The notes under the pieces were generated by a model. It ran no database searches. It worked only from the letters and a program-made list of their open reading frames with translations, and had not been told where the DNA came from. The position numbers and the translations under genes are program-made. A stretch of DNA of 64,000 nucleotides. Origin: Bimastos eiseni. Lineage: Eukaryota > Annelida > Clitellata > Crassiclitellata > Lumbricidae. This document shows positions 55,610 through 64,000 of the stretch, one piece after another (position 1 is the stretch's first letter; the number at the start of each line of letters is the position of its first letter). The stretch is taken from positions 28,018,329 through 28,082,328 of the forward strand of contig OY365814.1 in NCBI GenBank assembly GCA_959347315.1, in the 5' to 3' direction.

Positions 55610-55950
55610 ACACGTGACCACTCGGAAAAGGATTAACTGCACAACATCTTTATATAGCAACCAATGGCAGCTTAGTATTTACGACATCCGGTTGTTGACG
55701 TATTTTCTACGTTTTTCGATCGTCTTTAAAGTCTGATTACGAGTACAGGTTTATACGTTTATTCCAAAAAGAGATTTTATTGTACTGCACAACAATATTA
55801 TTACTTTATAACTCCAGAATTAGCTAATTAGTTGTGTCACGTTACAACAGCAGGTCATAAGCGTTTTCAGAATGCAGCTAATAATATTATAGTTCAAACT
55901 GAAAGCGTCACATTCATGTAGCATTGTATAGACCTATTGGCCTACAGAAA
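55610..55950. other. Intergenic sequence, no gene seen
   Basis: AT-rich, nothing recognisable. Confidence 0.4.
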
Positions 55951-55959
55951 GTAAAATAA

Positions 55960-56082
55960 TTAAATATATATATATATATAATATATTGCATTGTATATTG
56001 TATATTGTATTGTGTAGTATATGGTTTATGTATATATGTATGTATATATGTATGTATATATGTATGTATGTATATATGTATG

Positions 56083-56118
<36 letters not shown>

Positions 56119-56165
56119 TGTATATATGTATGTATATAATGTATGTATATATGTATGTATATTAT
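55960..56165 (+). repeat. TA and TATATGTATG microsatellite
   Basis: A TA run at 55964-55980, then TATATGTATGTATATATG repeats from about 56028 to 56160. Confidence 0.95.
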
Positions 56166-56294
56166 AATTATATACGTGTGTGTGTATCAGCGTGTGATGT
56201 AATGCGACTGACGGTTTCTCGTAATCTATTGTTAAGAGCTGCTATTGTTCTTTGCCTCCAAGAACTTGTTCTGGAAGAACGAGCAGCAGTCAGA

Positions 56295-56370
56295 TATTCC
56301 AGAGAACTCTCTCTCTCTCTGTCTCTCCACGTGTCTCTCTCTCTTTTTCTCCGAATATCTCTCTGCATAC
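56295..56370 (+). repeat. CT-rich microsatellite
   Basis: CTCTCTCTCTGTCTCTCC with flanking CTCTTT runs. Confidence 0.85.
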
Positions 56371-56425
56371 CTCTGTGACGCAGTCTAGTTATAAATCTCT
56401 TTAATGGTATATAGACCTATGCATG

Positions 56426-56475
56426 TATATTTATAGAGCGCCAATCGTCGATTCAGAGGCGCAATGAATGTCTGT
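56426..56475 (-). mobile_element. Retroposon 3' end, minus orientation
   Basis: ATATTTATAGAGCGCCAATC...TTCAGAGGCGCAATG carries both GCGCC boxes of the common terminus. Confidence 0.5.
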
Positions 56476-56479
56476 CTCT

Positions 56480-58540
56480 AACATTTCACACGTTTGTCCT
56501 ATTTACGCCACAGATAATTATTAGGTGGCTTATAATACCGAGATGCAGCTAGTATAGAAAAGGACATGTCTCAACTCGGACCAATCCATTTAGCCATGTA
56601 AGACATCATATATCACAAAGAATAGAAACCTAATTTCCAACGGCGGAAGTTATGTCACCGTTAAAACGAGTCGTGACAGACCGACAGATGACGATTTAAT
56701 GGCACCGCCACTCTTTGGTCGCTTTCGATGGATATCTCTTTTGGAAACCAACGGCAATTGGTAGAACCGTTATCCGAAGCGATTATGAATAGGTCTCTGA
56801 AGTTCAGAACAGAAGGAGCACAAATTGCGCTGAGAGCATTTTATGACTTTTCTATTGTTCATTGATTTAAATTATGATCCACTAATTTGATTGATTTCGT
56901 GAGGGTTTGCTTTTCAAGAATGACACTTTTCGTCAGTTTTGATGTTTAAACGCAAAAAATGCGCGAAACAGTTTTCGAAAAAAACCAATGTGGCCAATAT
57001 ATGATTGCTAAGCCGCTAAGATGTCCTATTTTGAGTGTTCTTTTTTGAGTTTACTTTTGAATTATCCTAAGTTATCTAAGATGTTTTGTATACAATTGCA
57101 TATGACTTTGTTTATATGCTATTTGTCTCTTATTGTCTGTTAAGTTGTATTTTATGTGCTAGATAAAATCATTGACCTTATTCCTCTCCCTTAACTACCA
57201 GATGTAAAGAGGGTGGTCAGCCTACAGCACCTAGGTCCTTCTTGGGGATTATCCACCCTGTTGATCTTATTTGAATATAGTATATTTTGCTTTGATTCTA
57301 CTTGTCTGTAAATTGAGCTCGATAAAAATAACTTGTCATCATCATATGTAGCAGAGTGAACAATAATAATGGTCTTGGTCACTCGAAGGTCAAGAACCAT
57401 ATAAACAGGAATTCCAATTGGTCAACGCAAAGTAGCATTCTATTAGGTGCAATCATTATTTCATTCAGAAGCCCTCCAATGAGGTCTACACACGGTTGCT
57501 TTATTATATTATTCAGCTGGATAAAGTCTACAAAGTTACATTATAGTGATTATACCATTATTCGCATCATTACACAATTGAGCCTGCATACGGTATTGCA
57601 ATGTTATCAGTACAGTTGGGCCTACACAATGTATTATTTAATTCAGTACATTTATTTACAATGTATTCAGTAGTTTCACCGCTTTGATACAACATAACAA
57701 ACCCCTATATATTTAATGAGCATCATCAAACGGATGATCACGTTGACGTTCATGCCACATTGAACGACATTCTACCGGTTCCTTTACATCCTCAGTAGAG
57801 AACATTCAACCGTCATCAAATCCTCACAGATAATCCATTCCACCAACGCCTTTAGTTACAAAAACGTCCGCTTGGAGGCCAACCCGGCAAGCACTGGGTG
57901 TCGATGTTTCATTGACGTTGACGTCATGCATAAGAAATCGCGAGACAGCAACGCTTGAACATACCACTGGTCTATATGACTACATATCTATGGAAAACAC
58001 ACGTATAATGGGACAGTGGTCTTGTCGCGTGCAGCTTGCGTTGGTAAACTCACTTCCGAAAAATAACAGCAGCTCCATTATTGGACTAAGACACGCTATG
58101 CATTATGGATTGCTATTATGCGCGAGCTAATTGCTTTTCGTTGCTGTTATAATTATGCAGATGGCGCGAATTAGCGAAGGCTCGTTGTAAGTGGTGGCTG
58201 TTACGAATCTGGGCCACGACTGAAAACGGATTCACACAATTACGCTGAATAAATCATCTGCGTTGTGGTTGTCATTATCACGTCGTCGTCATTATCATTA
58301 TGTGACGACGTTCATTGCAATGCTGACAATGCCGACGATTGTGCAACGACTTTGAGATATAGCTAAACGGGGCAACATTAGTGCCGTGATATATTTATTT
58401 CTGATGCTAGGGAAGGTGTGATGATGACGAAGACGAATTTTACTATTATTGTTGTCAGCAATGCTATTATTTTCGTTACTTAAAAACCGAGGTATAAAAG
58501 AAAAGATCTTCAGGGTCTAGGATACTATAGTAGCGCGTTA
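56480..58540. other. Intergenic sequence, no gene seen
   Basis: About 2 kb of AT-rich DNA. Short frames (57356-57673, 57912-58130) have no recognisable domain or splice context. Confidence 0.5.
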
Positions 58541-58544
58541 AAGG

Positions 58545-58601
58545 TCATCGTCCCCATTATAATCATCATCATCATCGTCATCGTCATCATCATCGTCATC
58601 G

Positions 58602-58636
<35 letters not shown>

Positions 58637-58689
58637 GTCATCGTCTTCGTCATCGTCATCGTCATCATCATCATCATCATCATCATCAT

Positions 58690-58726
<37 letters not shown>

Positions 58727-58766
58727 GTCATCGTCATCGTCATCATCATCGTCATCATCATCATCA

Positions 58767-58798
<32 letters not shown>

Positions 58799-58808
58799 TT
58801 CGTCATCG

Positions 58809-58843
<35 letters not shown>

Positions 58844-58905
58844 GTCATCGTCATCGTCTTCGTAATCGTCATCGTCATCGTCATCATCATCATCATCATT
58901 ATTGT
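58545..58905. repeat. CAT/CGT trinucleotide satellite
   Basis: (CATCAT)n interspersed with (CATCGT)n over about 360 bp. It encodes a Met/Thr repeat on the minus strand, which is spurious. Confidence 0.97.
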
Positions 58906-58956
58906 TATTATTATGCTATTTTAATTATTTTTTAATTATTATTATTATTATTATTA

Positions 58957-58990
<34 letters not shown>
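58906..58990. repeat. ATT trinucleotide run
   Basis: (ATT)n with a few interruptions. Confidence 0.95.
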
Positions 58991-59169
58991 TTGTAGTAGA
59001 AGCAGTGGTAGTTCAGTGACAGTAAAAAGTCTGGTCTAAAACTACTAGAACAACACACGATACTAGCAGTGGAAGTAGTAGTAGCAGTAACGTTACACTG
59101 ACTGTGACGTTGATGATGATGTTGTAACCCAGAGGACTTGAGAGAAGCAGACAATTCATCAATAAGCAA

Positions 59170-59410
59170 ATTAATGCAAATGCATAGAAGAGGTCACCTC
59201 GAGTCGTTGGCCCTCGCCGACCCTTGGGACAAAGTAGCAGATCGAATAGACGGGTCGCCTCGTAAGGCGGACAGCACTGGTTCGAGCCTCCCTCCCTGAG
59301 ACGAAACCTACATGCACGTAGGTACCTCGACCGATTCCATTCCCACAATTTCTCAGCGTCATCGATTGACGCTCTTCGTCATAAGGTTGTGGCGCTACAT
59401 AAATGGCAAA
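59170..59410 (+). mobile_element. SINE-like retroposon with B-box-like head
   Basis: GGTTCGAGCCTCC (59279-59291) resembles a B box. A palindrome CTACATGCACGTAG follows at the position of the CCACG...CGTGG hairpin of other copies. The 3' end is GTGGCGCTACATAAATGG. Confidence 0.6.
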
Positions 59411-59524
59411 TCAAACACAATGATTCCCGTCGACGATGATTTACACATGACAGTTCAGAGTCTCTGGTCTCACAACTGTTTTTGCACTGTAACGACACTG
59501 TGGGATAACATAGATCATTAGCGT

Positions 59525-59580
59525 CGCCCTCCTCTTTTATCCAGTCTTGGGACTGTCAGAGTACAAACAGTGGCGGGGCT
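59525..59580 (+). repeat. Dispersed repeat fragment
   Basis: CCTCTTTTATCCAGTCTTGG matches the reverse complement of 39690-39735. It directly follows a SINE-like element. Confidence 0.55.
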
Positions 59581-59670
59581 GATCCCACAGCTGCGTCAAT
59601 AGCAATCCATATACTCAAAGAATACCACTCCTCCTTGCGGTCACACAACAACCCTGCCGAAGTCAATCAT

Positions 59671-59940
59671 CCAGGATTTGAGTTGTCAAATTGGAAGTAG
59701 GGGTTGAAAAAATGTTCACATGTCCAGATGTCCCTACCAGAATTTTAACGGACCTGAAACTGGTGTACGGGTTAAATTTTAGATGGTAAGAGTGGATTTT
59801 CGGTGCACAAACGTGATCTTTAGCTGTGTTGAGATACATTAAGCCACTGAAAGATGACATGGGGAGTTTGCTTGACCCCCAAGGTAATTTTTGAGAATTA
59901 ATTGGTGGTGTTGAAAAACGAACTGCCGGGTTGAACCCCC
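59671..59940 (+). mobile_element. GGGGTTGAA-type miniature element, copy 1
   Basis: TTTGAGTTGTCAAATTGGAA and GGGGTTGAAAAAATGTTCAC then GTCCAGATGTC match the reverse complement of 60760-60880. The far end GTTGAAAAACGAACTGCCGG then GTTGAACCCC also matches. Confidence 0.75.
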
Positions 59941-59944
59941 TGAA

Positions 59945-60560
59945 CGCCCAACCTCTGACAATTCAATCAGTGCAATCATGCGATGTGAGCCTGCTAACCC
60001 ATCAGCCACTCTCTGCGTTCATCGCCCCAGACGACCAGACCCAAAGCCAGACACGTATGACGCGAGCGATCGGACGCGGTTTTTCGATGCCGCCGGAATC
60101 TCGCGGACATGGCCATTAATAGCAATCGACGACGCAATTCCTCATCTCAGTCGACGTCAGATCCCAGTTCGTCCGTCCAAACTTAGGCGGAACGTCGTCC
60201 GCTGCCCTTGGTGTCCCTGGCGATAAGGGCATTGCTACCGACGCCGACATCAATCACCAGTGCCGCCTTCTTGTCGCCGTCGCTGTGTGCCCTTAATTTC
60301 ACCATCGACGAAAAGCGAATGCCAGGCCGCCCATTACATATTCATCTCCTCCGTCACGCGTTCGTTCGTTCCGTGGCTTTCCGGAAATTCCCGAGCGAGG
60401 ATCAACTACAGGGCTCAGTTCGTCCTCGTTGTTCATCGCTGCTTTCTATGAACTCGTTGTTGCAATTTCAGAGTTTTTATTCTGTATTTGAAACGAATTC
60501 TGCTGAACCATCACATGTCCTTAAGCATCCGTGGTCATCCAATGCGCGAGTCTATTCATG
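59945..60560. other. CpG-bearing intergenic sequence, no gene seen
   Basis: Frames at 59931-60119, 59978-60226 and 60208-60564 overlap in different phases and show no domain. Confidence 0.4.
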
Positions 60561-60574
60561 GTGACCTGGCAGTA

Positions 60575-60735
60575 GCAGGTGGAGTAGTAGTAGTAGTAGT
60601 AGTAGCAGCAGCAGTAGTAGGGGAAGTGGTGGTGACGGTTGTGGCGGTAGTATAGTAGTGGTCCAATAGTGGAAGTTGTGGTGGGGGGAGTGGCTGTAGC
60701 AGTAATAGAGGAAGTTGTGGTAATGGAAGTGATTG
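60575..60735 (+). repeat. AGT/GTGG-rich tract
   Basis: (AGT)n at about 60577-60620, then GGTGGTGACGGTTGTGG-type sequence. Confidence 0.85.
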
Positions 60736-60739
60736 GATT

Positions 60740-60880
60740 GTCGGGGTTGGGAGGGTTGAACCTCCAAGTTTGTTTTTCAACCCTGCCAGTTAATTCTGAT
60801 TCGTAACAATTCTAGTCGAGATATCTGGACTTGTGAAAGTTTTCAACCCCCAGTTCAAATTTGACAATTCAAACCCCGGG
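60740..60880 (-). mobile_element. GGGGTTGAA-type miniature element, copy 2 (inverted)
   Basis: In reverse complement it reads GGGGTTTGAATTGTCAAATT, then GGGGGTTGAAAACTTTCAC, GTCCAGATATC, GGTTGAAAAACAAACTTGG and GGTTCAACCCTCCC. It has the same motif order as copy 1, with about 130 bp missing inside. Confidence 0.75.
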
Positions 60881-61084
60881 TGGTAGTAGTGTAAGTAGTA
60901 GCGGTAGCCGTAGTAGGGGAAGTAGTAAAAGCAGTAGCGCCGCAGAGTGGGCAGACAGATGTCTAAATGCGGCGCTGTCCGACCTGGAAAGAGATCCCTT
61001 TGCCAATACGCCAATTCCCTAACGTTACATTCTCTCAGTTTCACTCTTCCCTCCCAACTGAGTGACTCGTCTGCCACAAAACGC

Positions 61085-61210
61085 ATGTGTATGCATGTGT
61101 GTGTGTGGGTTTGTGTGTGTACGTATGTGTCTGTCTGTGTGTCTTTGTGGGTCACTGCGTGTGTGTGTGTGTGCGCGCGCGGCGCGCGCGTGTGTGTGCA
61201 TATGTGCGTA
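61085..61210 (+). repeat. TG and CG alternating purine-pyrimidine tract
   Basis: GTGTGTGTGTGCGCGCGC then GGCGCGCGCGTGTGTGTG form a near-palindrome of alternating purine/pyrimidine (61157-61199), a sequence type able to adopt Z-DNA. Confidence 0.9.
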
Positions 61211-61299
61211 GACGTGTTTGTGATGGACAATGGTGGCTGTCGTCTGCCGATGAACACAATGGACCGTCGTCATTGAACAGATGCAGAGAAGATGCGGTC

Positions 61300-61392
61300 A
61301 TTGAGTACGCGGAGGAGGACAAGATGAATGAAGACGACGAAGAGGAGGACGACGAGGAGGAGGACGACGACGAGGAGGAGGAGAATGGAAGA
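61300..61392 (+). repeat. GAGGAC/GACGAGGAG purine-rich run
   Basis: Encodes a Glu/Asp run in the + frame that ends at 61440. No other support for a gene. Confidence 0.8.
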
Positions 61393-61439
61393 AGAGCAAA
61401 GAAAGAGATTGACGCAGAAATATTCAGGGTGGCTCAATA

Positions 61440-62585
61440 AAAATGGCCCTTTGTAGAAACTGCAATTTCTCCCAAAGCAATTGAGATTTTTTGTATTAAA
61501 GTATCTGGATTTACAGAGTGATGATTGGATTGCTTATCGATCCTAAACCTGTCGCTGAAGCAATTAAAAAAAAGCATCAATTCCAAAACTACAGTCGTCT
61601 AAATATTTTACTCCTTACTTTTGAAATAAAACAGCAAACAGACAGTCACCTGTAATTAGCAATGTCAATATCATCACTTTTTATTACATATTTAGAAAAC
61701 TGTCTTGCAGCTTAACTCAAGGCGTGTTACAGACACTCTCAGAGTCTTTTGTTAAGCCCACTATGAATTAATTCACCGAGTCACTGAAAAACTGAACATC
61801 TTATAATAAAGAAACATATCCAGTCACGTGGATATGTACTATAAACACTATTTATTTACATATGTGTATGTTTCTGTCTCTCCGTTTATACACTTGCACA
61901 ATTTTACAGCTATTCACTTGAAACCTATCTCGAGGAACACCTCGGACACCCAGTAGAGGGGCGGCCGCCGTATTCCTCCTCGCCAGGACCAAAAACTTGT
62001 CTTTACTCGGGCACCGGGTGCCCCAGCTAGTTCATCTATAATTGTCTGTTCAACAAATTGTAAAAAACAGGAGTGCAAAAAAACAAGATTTAAAAAAAAT
62101 TAGAAGTTGGTTTTTTGTTTTGTTTTTGTTTTTGTTTTTCGCTTTAATTTATTTTTTTGTTTTTAGTTTTTTGTGGATTTTGTCCCATTTGTTTTTGTTA
62201 TAAAGAGCATCAAGCATAGCATGAATAAATTACTACAACTCGTTTTAATAATAATTTTTATTAATTCAGCTTGATTTCCGACTGAATAAGACACAATAAG
62301 TAAGATAGGCCTAATAGTAATATTAGTAAATTGGAAATAAATATTTGTTATAGATCAAAAAACAAATATTGCCATTTTTTGCATCATTTGGTTTTTGTGT
62401 AAAAAAAACAAATAAAAAAACAAAAAACAACATTTCTTCAGCTCTGGTAAAAAAATTGATCGTCAACTGTCTGCATTTCGTTGCAGGATTCAATCAACAA
62501 GGCCATGCCTTGTGTGAATATGCCTTGAGATTTACGATTTGTGAGGACAGGTCAGGTGATAATACCATAAAACTGTCGGTGTCCG
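61440..62585. other. Intergenic sequence, no gene seen
   Basis: AT-rich DNA with A- and T-runs (62080-62200). The frame at 62369-62593 looks accidental. Confidence 0.45.
62009..62030 (+). mobile_element. Possible Helitron-like 3' end
   Basis: The palindrome GGGCACCGGGTGCCC (62009-62023) is followed by CAG and CTAG, with T next. A hairpin before CTRR-T is the signature of Helitron 3' ends. Here the gap of 3 nt is shorter than the usual 10-12 nt, so this is tentative. Confidence 0.3.
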
Positions 62586-62942
62586 CTCGATAATCCGAAG
62601 GTTCGATAGTCCAAAGATTAGTGTAGGCTCAAGAGTGCCTAGAGTTCGATAGTCCGAAGGTTCGACAGTCCAAAGGTTCGACAGTCCGATGGTTCGATAG
62701 TTTGATGGTTCGATAGTCCGAAGGTTCGATAGTCCGATGGTTCGATAGTCCGAAGGTTCGATAGTCCGAAGGTTCGACAGTCCGAAGGTTCGACAGTCCG
62801 AAGGTTCGATAGTCCGATGGTTCGATAGTCCGATGGTTCGATAGTTTGATGGTTCGATAGTCCGAAGATTAGTCTAAGCTCAAGAGTGCCTAGAGTTCGA
62901 TAGTCCGATGGTTCGATAATCCGAGGGTTCGATGATCCGAAG
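62586..62942 (+). repeat. 16-bp satellite TTCGATAGTCCGAAGG with 251-bp higher order
   Basis: About 20 tandem units alternate mainly AAGG and ATGG endings. A variant block AGATTAGT...CTCAAGAGTGCCTAGA occurs twice, 251 bp apart (62615 and 62866), showing a higher-order duplication. Confidence 0.95.
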
Positions 62943-62966
62943 AAAACTCGGACTAGAAATTTTTTA

Positions 62967-63024
62967 GGATTATCGAAACTTCGGACTATTGAACCTTCTG
63001 ACTATCGAACCTTAGAACTATCGA
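62967..63024 (-). repeat. Inverted copies of the 16-bp satellite
   Basis: TATCGAAACTTCGGACTATT and GAACCTTCTGACTATCGAACC are reverse-complement units facing the main array. Confidence 0.85.
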
Positions 63025-63324
63025 TACAGAACCAAACTTTCGATGATATTTCACATTGAAAATTTAACTAGTGACTGTTCAATATCCATCCCGATTTTTA
63101 AAAATACGTGTTGAATATTTAAGCAGCCCTTCTCCATTCCTCTTCCATTCAGCCTTTCTCCTTTTCCATGACTCTTCTCCTTTCTCTTCCATCCACCCCC
63201 TTCTCTCAAGTCTTCCCATTCTACTGATTCGATCAAAGGTTGTCATCAGTCTCATCAAAAGCCGCAAGACAAATAAATTAGCTGTAGGCTAATGTAAGTT
63301 TCTGATATTTCTCACACAGATCAG

Positions 63325-63352
63325 CGAAGTCTACTGGCGCTATATAAAATCA
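63325..63352 (+). mobile_element. Retroposon 3' end
   Basis: AGTCTACTGGCGCTATATAAAATC carries the common GGCGCTATATAAA terminus. Confidence 0.5.
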
Positions 63353-63359
63353 AGTACAG

Positions 63360-63690
63360 AGGAACCGCTGCATTTAATATGCAGCATCCAGATGTCTCTA
63401 TGCCCGTGGTTCGTTCGTTTTCTGAAATTCCATTTCGGTTCAGACAATGCGACCAAATCAAATTTGTCTGCCATGGCACTCTCTTATCGAACGTGTACAT
63501 AATTGTGTCGAAACGACATCGTCCCTAGACTCCCTACGACTTTATATATTATATAACCCAATACATACACAGAGCTAAGCACAAGCACACACACAAGCAC
63601 ATGGATATATATATATTATCTACTCACTTAAACATATACAGTTATACAATCAGGCATATGAAATGTAATGTAAATCTTCACAAATTTCTC
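63360..63690. other. Intergenic sequence, no gene seen
   Basis: AT-rich with short ACAC and TATA runs (63560-63620). Confidence 0.4.
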
Positions 63691-63845
63691 ACTATAGCGT
63701 TTTTCACAGTACAACCTGATCAGAGGCGCTCCAGTTGCGAAAACCTTAGATTAGTCTTAAGAGCATTGACAGAAACAGAAGTAGGCCTAGGCCCACTCCC
63801 AATTAAAAACCAACGAAAGAGTCGTAGAGGGAACACCGTTTCAAA
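63690..63845 (-). mobile_element. Dispersed repeat, minus orientation
   Basis: CACTATAGCGTTTTTCACAG, TACAACCTGATCAGAGGCGCTC and TTGCGAAAACC parallel the motif order at 36960-37140, including the AGTCGTAGAGGGAACACCG end. Confidence 0.55.
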
Positions 63846-64000
63846 GTAAATGGTCAATCAACACATTATGTACAGTATTGGACTGAAGCAATCTCAGTTC
63901 GAGGTACCAAGAGGTCAGTCATGTCGTCCTTAAGAATGAAGATTTCACATAATAATCATTTAATCATTTTAATTATCATGCATACATTATACTTAATTAC
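63846..64000. other. Window end, nothing recognised
   Basis: AT-rich unique DNA. Confidence 0.4.

Noticed and set aside
62586..63024. CRISPR-like regularly repeated 16-mers
   Set aside because: Units are contiguous without unique spacers, and the context is a eukaryotic genome.

Overview
The window reads as nuclear DNA of an animal, most likely a marine invertebrate. It contains an intron-split Na+/K+-ATPase beta subunit gene and a TMEM254 orthologue with GT-AG introns. The rest holds tRNA-derived SINEs, hAT-type DNA transposon remnants with 8-bp target duplications, and very large amounts of simple and minisatellite repeats. The palindrome TAGGCCTA is frequent in parts (21-26 kb). I associate that with echinoderm-like or other deuterostome marine genomes, but only as an inference. 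No rRNA gene, CRISPR array, prokaryotic operon or intact transposase was seen.

Layout. 1-1.48 kb: upstream sequence with a CA-rich tract and one dispersed repeat. 1.48-12.3 kb: the six-exon ATP1B-type gene (+), 311 aa. 12.3-16.4 kb: T/G-rich 3' flank or 3' UTR without coding potential. 16.4-20.9 kb: A/C-rich sequence holding the four-exon TMEM254 gene (-), 133 aa, convergent with ATP1B. 21.3-23.5 kb: a 2.2-kb hAT-like element with a nested SINE. 23.5-26.2 kb: TAGGCCTA-rich sequence and microsatellites. 26.2-27.65 kb: a GC-rich uninterrupted coding exon (-) for an unrecognised single-pass membrane protein of 435 aa. 28.1-28.5 kb: a decayed transposase-like fragment. From about 28.5 kb to the end I find no convincing host gene, only microsatellites, minisatellites, purine/pyrimidine tracts, SINEs sharing a GGCGCTATATAAAT 3' end, small DNA transposons and a 1-kb ATCC-family satellite.

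The most unusual structure is intron 4 of the ATP1B gene. Its 5' splice site lies in a tandem array of nine AAG|GTAAT donor copies, all spaced by multiples of three and open in frame. Its 3' splice site ends an AT-rich array of about 490 bp, inside a 500-nt stretch without a single AG. The two genuine genes have unrelated roles (ion pump subunit; small membrane protein), and nothing links them functionally beyond convergent orientation. Most long open frames in 31-63 kb are by-products of low-complexity DNA.
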